Shown here: positions 44,701 to 58,100 of the stretch, piece after piece | How positions within the stretch are numbered: the first letter of the stretch is position 1 | How the letters are laid out: every line of letters begins with the position of its first letter | Assembly (NCBI GenBank): GCA_011037195.1 | Contig: JAAEAF010000254.1 | Location: 1 to 64,000 of the forward strand | Length of the DNA: 64,000 nt | From: Triatoma infestans | Lineage: Eukaryota > Arthropoda > Insecta > Hemiptera > Reduviidae | Direction of reading: 5' to 3' | Translations under genes and position numbers: made by a program | Notes under the pieces: model-generated | Seen by the model: the letters and a program-made list of their open reading frames with translations, nothing else | Told to the model about the DNA's origin: nothing | The model's database searches: none

Positions 44701-47700
44701 CTCCGTCTCTTGCAGCTTCTTTTGCGAGAGCATCTAACGTTTCATTATGCAATAGCCCACAATGTTCCTTTATCCATACAAATCTAACGTATATGCCCCC
44801 TGCCTTTAACATCGTCACTAGTTCAATTATTTCTAAAACGATATCATCTACCCTATTCGATTTATTTATATTTGTTAATTTAGTTACTGCACTTAGGCAG
44901 TCACTTAAAATAGCAAATTTACTATACGGAAGAGTATAAATATATTTTAATGCCATTGTAATGGCCACCAGTTCAGATCTAAACTGAAGCCTGCTCATTC
45001 AATCTAGCTAACTTACAAAAATTCCTTTCTGGATCGTACATGGCACAGCCTACCTTGTTGTCAGTCTTGGAGCCGTCAGTATATATACAATAGCTATTGG
45101 GACAATTTCTGTTGATGTAATCGTTAAATGCTGCATTTTTTATAAGTTTAGGTAAATTGGCTATGTTGTCACACAATTTATATCGATTTTATTGAGTAAA
45201 AATTCATAATCTACTTTGTATACTGGAAGTTTACTACCAGACTGAATTGTTTCCTTATATTTGGATATATTAATAAAACTTTCTGTAAATAGAGGCGCTT
45301 TCTTTTTTCGCCAAAATCGGTATGTCAGTACTTTTGTATTTAAAATGTAAATCTGTTTATAAATATCGTTATTATAATTTAGCAATCTTAAAACGAACCG
45401 ATCAGCTAATACCTGAGTTCGATATAATAAGGGAAATTCACAGGCTTCAGCATACATAACATCTATAGGGTTACTGTTTAAAAACCCCAAGCATAGTCTT
45501 AAGCACTTGTTTTGCAAAATTTCCACTGGACCCAATACAGTATTACTTGCTTGACAGTAAAACATACTCCCGAAATCTAAAGTAGCACGAATTGTAGCTC
45601 GATAAAAGGTTAAAGATATTTCAGGATCAGCCCCCCATTTTTTGTGAGAAATACTTCTTAGTATATTCAGGTATTTTACATTTTTTGCCAAAATATTCCG
45701 AACGTGTCTTTTCCAATTAAGAGCTTATCTATCATGAGTCCTAGGAACCTGACCGATACCACACAAGGGAAGTATTTATTGCCTAATTTGACCTCATTTG
45801 GTATATTTAGTCTTCTTTTCCGAGTGAAAGGGCACAACGAAGACTTTTTTTCGGACTTAGTATACTTCCCTGCGGTTAACCAACCCGAGTAGATCTAGAT
45901 CCCACTATCTCGTCATTTATTTTGAAGTACTATCGCCTATCATGAATTAATGAAATGATATTTTTTAATAAATTTACTCGGAAGTCAAATCTCTCCCATT
46001 TTTTCGATTAAAATTGGCCTTTGTTCGCAATCATATGCCGACGTAAAATCTAGAAACAGGGCTAACAGTGTTTTATTAGAAGTGAATGCTGACTGATTTT
46101 TCCATTATTAATTGAATGTGGCTATGGTAAACGGAATAACCTTTTCGAAACCCATACCGGGATTTAGGGAATTTGCCATTGTTTTCCAGCCACCACTGCA
46201 GTCTTCATATTATCATTTTCTCAAATATTTTCATTAGACAAGAAGCCAATGATATTGGACGATATGATTCGCTTTCGTCCCGATTTTTATTAGGTTTCAA
46301 AATAGGAATTATGAGATATTCTTTCCATTGAGGAGGGAAATTTCCTGATGCCCACATTATCTTAATATATTTAATATGACACTTCTGACCGTTAGAGGGA
46401 GATTGTGTATCATAGAATAATGTATCTGGTCCAAGCCAGGAGCTGTATTTGAGTGACTAGAAATAGCTGGTCTAATTCTGTCATTGTGAAAGGTTTCAAC
46501 AGCATATGAGTGTTGTCTGTTTGTGAATCGTCGATCGGAATATCCAAACAGTTTTGTACGTAAGGGGGGCTAGTCTGTTAATAAACTCATTTGTCCAGTC
46601 ACCTTTATGAAGGGCCGTGTTTTTTTCCGAATAACCATTTATAGACTTGATACCCTGATTATAGACTTTATATGGTCTTAACTGGAGTGCTTTTGTTTAG
46701 CTTACTACAGAATAATGCCCAAGATTCCTTTTTACATTTATTTATAATTAGTCTTGTTTCAGCAACCTGTTTTTTATATTCAATGAAATTATTTAAATTA
46801 GAAGAATGTTTATATTTGGTGAATGCTGCCCTTCGTTTTTTAACACTTTCCTCACATTCATCATTCCACCAAGGTTGGAATTGCCGATAACTCGTTTCAT
46901 CTTAGGGATTGACTTTTCCTAAACTTTGTTTAACGCTTCAATAAAACTATTATAATCTTTGCATTTGTTTAAACCATTAATTATGCATTCTTTTTGGAAA
47001 TAATCCCAATTTGCTTTATTTAAATTCCACTTCCTTAAAGAAGAATTATTACTATATTTAACTGATTTCGCGTTAGACGTAATCAAAATGGAGAAGTGAT
47101 CAGAGCCCAGAGTGTCATCATAAACACGCCAACTTAATATGGGGGACAAAAATGCACTACAAAATGTAATATCAACAGCAGATTTGTTTTTTTGTCTGAT
47201 ATTATTTAAGAGAGTGGGAGAGCCGTCATTTAAGTAAATAAGGTTGTTATCTGTAATTGCATCCAATAAACTTTGACCCTTTGAATCGGTGAAACTAGAG
47301 CCGAATGCCCGAGAGTGAACATTGAAGTCCCCTCCCACTATGCAAGGTTTGGATATACTTTTCATGAATTTATCCCACTCCCTGTACAATATTTTATTTG
47401 TTGGATTATTGTAAACAGATATTATGGATAAAAATTTATTATTAGACATAGGTATTGTTATACCGATACACATTAAATTATTTATATTATATAAATGATT
47501 AATTTCTTTAAAAGGTATATTTTTATCTATTAAGATGGCACACCCAGCTTTACCATTTTGACGATCGTTTCTAATTAATTGAACCCCAAAAAATTTATTT
47601 TCATATTTGGTTTGAACCAAGTCTCACTTATTAGTTTATATTTTCACTTTTCAGACACATTTCCAAGCTCCCTTTGTTAATTACCGCCGATCTAGCGTTC

Positions 47701-50700
47701 CATTGTAAAATGTTAAGCTCTTTATTCATTAATTATTGTTATTGTGAAAGCAATCGCCTTCTGCTACGCTGGCGCATGTTAGAAATTTATGGTAGTAGTT
47801 TTCTTGATTATGTATATTCTGGTTTATATACATATATACACAAATACACATACATATATACACACATATACAAACATACATATGCATATATATACACTCC
47901 ACGCGCATAGGTACACGTATTAACTCTTGTATACGCGTATACAATATGCACAAACATATCATCTATATACATGACCACACGAACACAAATACGCACCCAC
48001 CAAGCACCTATATACCTACATATGTACTATATATACACATTTACATACAGATATAAATAATTGAGACCATATACATATATACATGCAAACCTCTTTTTGT
48101 TAAGTACCTTGAAATTTGGAACTTACGACTATATAAACTATATACAATTTCAAGCTGTGCAGATCCACTCATTTTTGTAAATAGAATTTTGAACATATTT
48201 ACAGAAAACTCTAGAACATTAGAATTGGTACTAGTTTATCAGTTAATAAAGCAAATCGAGAAATTATCAGATTTTACCATCTTGTTATATCGCCTCATTC
48301 AAACTAATCACTCTATCTCTAATCATCAATTTTAACTAGTCGTCAGCTATTTTTTCTATTTCTGCACCATTCATACTCTTTAAAATAGAGTAGACTGCTT
48401 CGTATAATATATCTAGATTAGAGTCGCTATGTTTAATTGTTTTATCGATTTCCGACGGGCGGTAAGGATTTTGGGACACTAATCCATCCTTAATATTTTT
48501 GCTAACTGAGGGCTGAATTAATACGTCCCTAATTTCTTTTTCATCAAAGCTGGGGGAAAGCACTATTCTATTTCGTTTCTTAGCCCTTTTATATGAAATG
48601 GTGGATGCAAAAGGCCGATTGCTGTTCACAGTGCTTTTATTTAACGAAGGGAACTGCTTAAGGTCATCCAACATTGGAGCTTCTTTTTCCGCAAGGGAGC
48701 GAAAGAGTTCTTATCTAAAAATTTTCTGGCGTCCTTGTACGTTATATTGTACTCACCCATTATTTGTTTTAATATTTTCTCTTTTTTATACTGAGGACAA
48801 ACATTAATATTAGAAGCTGGGTGGCTAGAACTACCACAGTTTACACATTTATTTTCGGTACTGTCACACTCTGCAATGTCATGATCACCCCCCGCATCTC
48901 TCACACCTAACGCTACCCCGGCATTGATCTTTGAAGTGACCAAAACGCAAGCACTTTTTGCATGTATAACATTTTGAATCTAATTCTTCACTTCACAGCG
49001 AACATAATGGATATAAACAAATTGGGGGAGCTGTTGCCCCCTAACTGACATCAGAACGGATTGAGTTGGAATGAATTTTGTATCCCTATCTGTAACCTTT
49101 CTTTTCAATCTTCTGAGCTCTAATAATTCAAAATGTGCCCCAGGCAAACCCTTAATCACTTCCTTTATTTCATCTTCCGACAATTCTGTGTCTATACCTC
49201 GAATTATACCCCTTCTCTGTAGCAAATATCTAGGGATGTAGACTTTAAAACCTTTTTTTTTTAATAAAGGCGATCCCAGTAGTTTATTTGCAGAAATACC
49301 ATTATTTAATTCTACTCGTAATCTATTAATGCCCATTTTTTTAACAGAATATATATTTTTTGAAATTTCGGGATAATTAGAATGAAGTAACTTCCCAATA
49401 GACATTGGGTGTACCCTTGAAATACCTTTTTTATCTCTATTTGTACTCTCAATAATAACATAAAATGGTCCCAAATCCGAATTTCTGTATTCCATATTTA
49501 TTACATCATTGCTTAGACTCTTTACCTTATTGTTTGCCACATTTATAACTGAATTATTCAAACTTACTTTACCTTCGTGTTGATTACTACTTACACCGAT
49601 CACATCTGCAATCATTTCTATGTCAGTGGTATACCCACCTTTCCTCCGCTATCGTCCAACATAATTTAAATAAAAAGATCACTTTTAAAATAAAAAGAAA
49701 CTCTTCTAATAACTATTTACAGCAAAGGAAAAAAAAGAAAAATAATTAGAAAAAAGAGAAGGAAAAAAAGAAAGAAAAGAGCAATAATTAATATTATTAA
49801 TAAAATAGAAAAAGGAAAGAAAATTTAGAAGAAAAAGAAAAGGAAAAATGAATAAAAAGAAAAAGAAAAATAAGAGAAAAATAAACTAGACTGTTGAACG
49901 CCACAGATAGAGCTTGTGAACTTTGTTCCGCACTCTACAGAAGCAAAACACAGACTGAGCACTAAATCTTGGATTTTGTAGTCTGGGGCTGGTCTTATAG
50001 GTTATAGTAAACTTTGCCGATCTTGTTCCTGCTCAACGGACTCGTGAGACTAGTTTATTTAGATATGGGTAATCTGACGTGAAGTTTTCGCGTCTAAGAC
50101 GCGTTTCATATCGTGTTTTACATTGTCTGGATTCCTCAGCTCCCTACCAAATGTTAATAGGCTGCTGTATGTTTGGTACTATGGCAGGTTACGGTATTCA
50201 TGAAGAGCCTTATACTCGGTAGTTTTTCATCCCAGCCACTATGATCCTTGCCAACTAAGATCGCTAATTGGGGCTTTAGGTCTCTATTCCTCCTTTCAAC
50301 TACATTCGTAGAAGGGTGAAATATTCGAGACAATGACTGCTTGATGTTTAGCATATGGATTGTTTGCTGCATCACCCCAGACACGAATTGAACACCATTA
50401 TCACTGGTTATCTTTCTGGAGAAAACATATCTTAAGAAGATCTCATTTATGAGAGCACTCATAAGCACTGGCTTCTTAGAGAGCGAAGAGTTCTACCCAG
50501 CGGGTCTAAAAAGACCCACTGATATAACGTCAATTCGTTCATTACTTGGCGTGGTCTGTAATAGACCAGAGGGTTTCGTTGTTTGAACCTTGCATTTTTG
50601 ACAGATTGCACACTTCTTGACATATTCTTGTAAGTACTTCCGCATACCATACCAAAAGTATCTGCAAGTTATTCTGTCGAAGATTTTCGCAACGCCATAG

Positions 50701-52082
50701 CAGTGGGCTCATCTGGTATTCTTGTTGTATACGATCTTTGTCGCTGGCTGGTATGGTGTATTGGGCGTCTTCAGTTTCAGCATCCGGGTTATATCTGCAC
50801 AGAATTCCATTCGACATGATGTAACCGCGGATGGTCCAGTTGAGGCATTCTCACCATCTGGAGTAGTTTCGAATGCGTCTATTATCTTCGCGACCCAGAG
50901 TCAGCCAGTTGTTCAAATCGCAAGCTTTCGCAGGACTTTTTCCCGAGTTTCATGCTGATGGTGCAAATAGAGATTTCATATTCGTTTTCTGTGGTGAGAA
51001 CCGGTCTGGAAGGTGTGTGTGCCACTCTGTTGACTTTGCCAGGGGTGTAATCTATTTTGATACCATATGTCTGAAGCGTCAATGCCCACGAGCGCCCAGT
51101 GGGTGACTTTAAACTTATCAGCCACGGAGGGACTGATGATCTGTTCTTATTAATACTTGTGAACATTCAGTATAGCCCCGAAAACGTTGTACGGTCCAAA
51201 CTACTGCAAGAGCTTCCCTTTCGGTAACCGTATATTTTCCCTCTGCCGATGATAACACTTGCCAACACAGGACTTGCCAAGCGGATCTGTGCAATAATTC
51301 TTAGTATTTTATTGGAGCATTCACTAAAAAATAAGACTGCTTACTATTATAATTGCTGATAAAACTAATATAACAATTTAATTTTGTATTGTAGAGTTTT
51401 TCAATGTTATTACTAATGAGGTACAATTTAAAAGCGTCAATTAATCTATTTTTATTTCTAATCAATTCACTGCAATTTTGTGATTCCCAAAAATGTATTG
51501 CACCTATTTTTTCCAATGAACATTTTAAAAACCGGCACCAATTAAAAGGAATCTGATCAAAATGTATTAAATTTACCAGCCATTCAAAACAATTTCGGGA
51601 TACGATCACTTTTCACTTTGAGTAGGATTATCCACCATCCGATCATCCTTTTAAATATAAAGAAATCTAGATGTATTCTACTAACTTCATGTCGTAGAAC
51701 AGCATCAGGGGTCGATTTTGGAAGTTTTAGGAGGGATTTAAAATATTTTATTTGAACTTTTTCTAGGATGTCACCGTAAGGAGCTGCCCAGATCTCTCGA
51801 ACCAATTTTCTAGTCTATAATCGTGCGGTCCATTGTTTTCATTACACAACTAGATAACGCGATTGGTCTATAAGAAGAGGATTCGTCTTTTAGCTTATTA
51901 TTTTTTAATACCGGTATGACAGTATACACTTTCCACTCTGTTGGGAAGGTACCCTGTTTCCACAATGAATTGTATAATATTAATAATTAATAGAGTGTAT
52001 TTACTTGAGGTGGACAATAACAACACAATCATCAAAAAAGAAGAAATGCAGTTTTTTTATTTATTTATTTATTATATTTCTA

Positions 52083-52123
<41 letters not shown>

Positions 52124-55100
52124 ATCATTTAATTAATGTTCAGTATTGACTATATTCATTAAATACTGATATACAGAGTGTCCCATTGAAACGGGCCACT
52201 TTTGAAATAACTCTTAAACGAAGGAAGATGTCAAAAAAGTGAACATAACGTTTGTGAAGTATTTTCGCTCTAGTTCATGATCGTGTTAATGTTTTTTGAT
52301 TTTATTACCGCCTCATACCTTAAATCAGTGGTTGAAAGTGGCGATTTCCTTTTGATCCCCATTTTTTACTAACTATTGAAAACTATTAAAACAATGAAGA
52401 AAAATGCCCTTAATTTCTCTACCGTAAATATTTCAAACCGTTGCTGAGATATTCCATCATAAAGATTAAATTTTCGTTGTTTTTTTCCTATTTCTCTGTT
52501 TCATAAACTGAAATTAAAAGCAGATTTCTTTTTAATTTCTTATAAATAAGAGAGTTCAAATGCCGATAAAACTTAAAACCTATTTTAATTAAAGCCATTA
52601 GGGACTTAAAAATCAGGTAAAACATCATTAAAACAAAACAATATTCCAGTTTATTTACAAAATCGATAATAAAATATTTCCTATTTATTCAAAATGACCT
52701 CCTTGGCTTAACGGCACAAGCGCAGTCGCTACCCAATAGATGAAGTTGCTAATCGTATCATGTCTGCCGGGATTGCTAAGCAGGTTTGGATTAAAATCTT
52801 CTCTAAATGCTTCTGAAGTTGTTGGTTCCCTGACATAAATCTGGCGATCTGAAAGGCCAGCTTACAGGTCCCTGTCTCCCGATCTATAGCGGCTACTGAA
52901 CACCTGTCTGTTAATGTTTGGTGCGGAATGGTTGGAGATGAAACTATTGGCCTCTATATTCGGCCAGGTACCTTAAATGAGCAAGAATACGCTAATTTTA
53001 TTCGCCAAGAATATAACAGTTGCCATTGAATGTCAGAACTAGAATGTGGTTCCAACAAGATGGTTGTCCCGCGCACTATGCTTAAGTGGCGAGGAGAGAA
53101 GTGAATGAGATGTTTATCAGGATGTTGGATCGGGAGACTGGGACCGGCAGGCTGGCCTTCCAGATCGCCAGATTTAACCACTCTTGAATTTTTTTCTTTG
53201 GGGATATCTCAAAGATCTTATTAGAAATAAATAAGAAAATCCGCTTTTAATTTTAGTTTATGAAACAGAGATATAGGAAAATAACGACGAAAATTTAATC
53301 TCTATGATTGAATATGTCAGCAACGGTTTGAAATATTGAAGTGAAATAAACGGCATTTTTCTTCATTTTTTTTAAGTAGTTTTCAATACACTAGTAAAAA
53401 CTGGTAAAACACTAGTAAAAATATTACATGTTTTTATATGGCAAATTATACAATATAACTGAAATATAAAGCTCAATAGTTATATAAAATATAACAATAA
53501 TTATTATACAAATGTAAATAATTGATGTTTACACAGAATAATCATAATAAATATTAAATAATCGTTCTAAAACAGACTTTAAACAATTATATATTTAAAC
53601 ATTAAACAATTATAACAATTATATATTATACAAACTGAATAAATAAAATTATTTTTAATTTTAACATTAATAGAATATTGAAATTATATACAAATTCATC
53701 TAATACAATTTACAAATAAAATTTACCAAACAACACCAAATGGATTTTTCTTACTTACTTATCGGTAACATATCTATGGTTCTGTGTCACTTTAAAACTT
53801 TCTGCTTATCTACTATCTACAGAACAATATTGTTAAGGAAGTGAACAAATATTTTGCAGAACTTCTTAGATATCAGCTGTTGTTTTCCAAGAGGCCAGCC
53901 TTCTCCCGTGGTTACAGCCGTTCTTATCAGGTCCGATCTTTCTCTTTGAAATCTCTCACAGTCAAATATAATATCATCCCAAGATTGAATTGGACCATTT
54001 TCTGAGCAGCTGCACAGTGCACTTTCAACAAGGCCAAATCTTTGCAAATATGCTAAGTTTTTCCCATGTCCGCTGATAGCCTGTGTAAGCATAGGGTCTA
54101 TTGTAAAATAGCTTGCCAACTGTCTGTCGCGAACGCATGGAAAATAATCTTTTGTTTCCTTTCCATTTTTTGTTGCCTTCCATCCGCTTCCCATTTGAGG
54201 TAGGAGTTTTCCCTGTTAAAGGATTTTAGCATGGAAACAGGAGCTCTGGGATAGACTGTAGGTAGAGCGCTAAGTGCGGCCACCTTTGCAAGAGTGTCCT
54301 GCTCGCTCATTCCCCTCGATTCCACAATGAGCTTTTATCCATGTTAAGTGCAGAGTCCAACCTTCCAGCCTCAAATTGCGCAAATGAGTTCTTATTTCTT
54401 CTAATAAATATAATTTTTTGAAAGGATTTTTCAAGCTTAATATCGATGCCATGCTGTCAGATTTGATGATTGAAGTTTTTGTCGTAATGTCTTTTTGCCC
54501 CTGTAACCATTTCAAAGCACTCAGAATGGCAAATAGTTCCACCTGGTTATTCGAGCACATTTCAGCCAATTTGAATTTTGATTCAAATACACCCACCCCT
54601 CCCGAACTGTATACAACAATGGCACAGCCAACCGATCTCTCTGTCTTACTTCCATAATATACTGATATTGACCACACATGTTATCTTCTGTATCCGTGAT
54701 TACCCGAGAATTAAGGGCTAGTCTTTATGAGGAACAGATTCTTTATCTCAAACACTGCTATTGCTGTTTCCCTAGAGTGGGTTACATTTTTAATTTGTTC
54801 ATACAATTTGACATGTTCCATCGCTTTGTGTGTGTATGTGTACCATAAAAGAAAATAAAATACCTTATTTCGGAAAGTATTAAGCTGAATCAATTATTAT
54901 TATTATTATTATTATTATTTTTATTTTTATTATTACTATTATTATTATTGTTGTTATTTTTTTCAATTTAATTATTTTTATTTATTTTAACTTTACCATT
55001 AATATTTTTTTTTCTTTAAATCTTATATTTTTTATTATTATTATTATTATTTTTTTATTTATTTATTATAATATTTTTTTTTTTTTTAATCAATCCTAAT

Positions 55101-58100
55101 TCGAAATGCTGATGATTCGAAAAGTACTAATCATTCAAAAATTTAAATATTTCAGTGATATATTTATTAAATTGAGAAGAATAGTCCCTCTGCAGCAAAG
55201 TGTACTTTGTAGGTGGCCAATGTACGCCACATGTTGCAACAAAATTTGCCTTGCCGGAAGGAGGGCGCTGTACTCCCAAAGCAGATGATCCACCGTCTGG
55301 GGAGAAGTCTGGTCACAATAACATACTGGGTTGGTAGAATGTTGAACCTATGAAGATAGGCTGCCATTTTGCCATGCCCTGAAAGAAGTTGTGTCAGCTT
55401 GTAACTGATTTTGAGATGTTCGATTTCAAGACGCACCGCAATGGATGGAAAAAATCCCTTGGTCAGTTGGCCCGTCAAGGAGTCTTTCCACAGCTTTTCC
55501 CAATGATCTAAGCTGAGTTGTTGGATCCAGTCATTTAAAGCAGTTAGCGGAAAATTGTTGTAATTGCTTAGAATGTCCTTATCTTTGGAGGCCGCTTTTG
55601 CCAGCTTTTCTGCACGTTCGTTACATTCCACACCAACAAGGCTTTCACCCATGTCATAGAGATAAGGCAACGCTGCCTGAGTCTAGATAGCCTAATTCTA
55701 ATAGCTTCAATGAGCGGAAGATGGATAGCAGTGTTTTTCAGAGAGTCAATAGTTATGCGGCTGTCTGTTGCGATTCTGATTTTTTCATCAGAACATACAT
55801 GTTGTTCCAGCCAATCCAAAGCCTTCACAACTGCCAGCTGCTCCGCCTGGTTGTTAGAACAATCTCCATCTAGCCTACATTTTTGTTCTGCAACTGGCTC
55901 TCCCTTCCTAAATGCTACAAAAGCACAACCGACATTATCTCCTTCCTTGCTTCCATCGGTAAATATCTCCAGGTCGAGCGGGGTCTCAAGATCCATGCTA
56001 ATGGCCGGAATAATCGTGGATGCTGCAACGTTTTGAAATCCGTAGGCCTATCCAACAAAGATCCATTCAATCCGTCTACTATTTTACCGTCTTGTATTTT
56101 ATCAAGGAGTATCAAATCCTGTATTTGCAAACAGATCGGCTTTATCCCAGCAATCACCCAAGCCGCATTATAAGAAATAGTCCGGTAGCCCTTAATTAAA
56201 CGTAGCAAAAACACGCGCTCTCAAGTTTGCTTCTGTTTTTCTTTAGTTTTAATGCTGACTGCCATACTGGGACTGCATATAACAACAGAGGCAGAAATGC
56301 TCCCTTGTAAATCACAGTCAATGCTTCAGCTCCTAGAACCCCCCAATGCACTTTAGCAGCTCTAGAAAGTACATTTACAAACTGCCAGCTTTTGTCGCAA
56401 ATGTAACTGATATGTTCGCCCAACTTAGCCTTCTGTCAAATATAATTCCGAGATGTGAAAACTAAGTTTGCTCTGTGCAAGTCTGTGTTGTCACACTGTC
56501 TGAAAAACGCATCCTGAAGATGGGCGAACGCCCGAAACCGGTCGATGACCACAAAATGAAGCAGGCTACCACGGAAAATGTCTCTGATAATTCCGAGATA
56601 TTTAAGATTTTCTACCATTTCTAATTTTTTGCCGCCCAAATATATTGATACATCCTCCGACTTGAGACTCAATCTTTTAGAAAGGTACATAATTTTCGAT
56701 TTATTTGTATTGAATGTAATTTTGTGTTCGGCAGCCCAAGTTTCAAGATTCGTAAAACCCTGTTTCCATCGACACTTATTTCCAATGCAGTTTGTCCTGC
56801 CACTAATAAGAAGAGATCATCTGCAAAAGCAATTGCTTGACTATGACCAGGAAAAGTAAGCCTTAGTAACCTATCGTTCATTAAAATCCAAAAGCAGGGC
56901 CCGGAGCAAGATCCTTGTGGACAGCCTCTAGTTGCCTGGGCATCTTTTCGTAAGGAATTTAAGCTCAGACTAACATTTCTACCTGAAAAGTAGTTTCTCG
57001 AGAGATGGTAAAGGTTCCTCGGACATTTCCTTTCTCTCAAGCTTTTTAAAGTACTAGGCCACCAAGCAGCATCGAAAGCTCCCTCTACGTCTAATGATAT
57101 AAGAAGAACTTCCCACCTCATATCTAAGTATTCATTAATAAATTCAGTGGCTGATTTTAATGCACTAACCGTTGAAGTCTGAGGTCTAAAGCCAAACTGC
57201 CTGCCAGACAGAAGACGATTAGAGTACATATGATACGTAATACGATCAATCATTAATTTTTCAAGAACCTTGCCTGCTACCGGTAATAAGCTTATAGGCC
57301 TTAGCCTGGACAAATCATTCATTTCCTTCTTTCCATTTTTTTCCAGAATAACTAAGACAGCTTTCTTCCAGCACAATGGAAACTGTCCTCTGGATAGACA
57401 CTCAACATAGATTGAAGTAATAGCATCTGGATAAAATTCGAATACCTTCTTTAATATCTCAATTGTCAGACCATCCCAACCTGGAGCCTTATTAGAACGC
57501 ATACTTTTCAAAACCCTTTCAACTTCGATTCTTGAGAAAGCCACATCATTATGTGTATCCATCTCTAAATCCATTTCTGCCCTCATAATCTTGGGAATCT
57601 GTAAATCTTGAAGCAAGTTATCTTGTGGAACAAATTTATCCAGGATAACTGCAACGGTTTTCTCCAAATCGGCCGTATATTCACCATTCTCCTTCAGCAC
57701 TGTGGAAATGCAAGTACTAGATGTAAGTTTTCCAGCTGCCAGATAAGTAAAATTCCAGGGACTGTTAGCTGATATGCCACTACAAAATGCTTTCCAAGAT
57801 TCTAGTGTGGCATCATTTATTTTGGTTTGATACAAACGCCTTAAATCGAAATAACATTTTTTTCTGGCTTCACGAAGAGATGGGTTATTATAGGTTCGTT
57901 GGTATAATCGTCTGCTGGCATTAACCTTTTTTCTCAGGATATTTAAGTCTTTATTCCACCAACTAACAGTTTTTTTGACCGGTCTTTCTCTCTTCCGATT
58001 AGCAGGAAAGGATCTTTCACATGCCATAATAATTTTATCATAAAACTTCTCAACAGATTTTTCTAAACTTTTGTTACTGCGAATAAAGTCAACCAAACAG

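Larger units (their letters stand above)
44340..49660 (-). mobile_element. I-like LINE with ORF1, endonuclease, RT and RNase H (near full length)
   Basis: Minus strand, 5' to 3': ORF1 with three zinc knuckles (49615-48336), APE-type endonuclease (about 47730-46919), a linker, RT remnants (46620-45700), the RT connection (45691-45161), RNase H (45100-44621) and a C-terminal Cys/His block ('NEEENFEHIMMECQKYE', about 44520). RNase H after the RT and knuckles in ORF1 are the I/R1-type arrangement. It is dead: frameshifts lie near 48950, 47640, 46900, 45690 and 45000, and the YADD part of the RT is not recognisable. A CA/TA-rich microsatellite fills the ORF1-ORF2 gap. The whole element is antisense within the peroxiredoxin intron. 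Confidence 0.85.

Noticed and set aside
47729..47996. Overlapping open frames in the CA/TA microsatellite
   Set aside because: They are low-complexity translations of a simple repeat in both directions, with no family resemblance.
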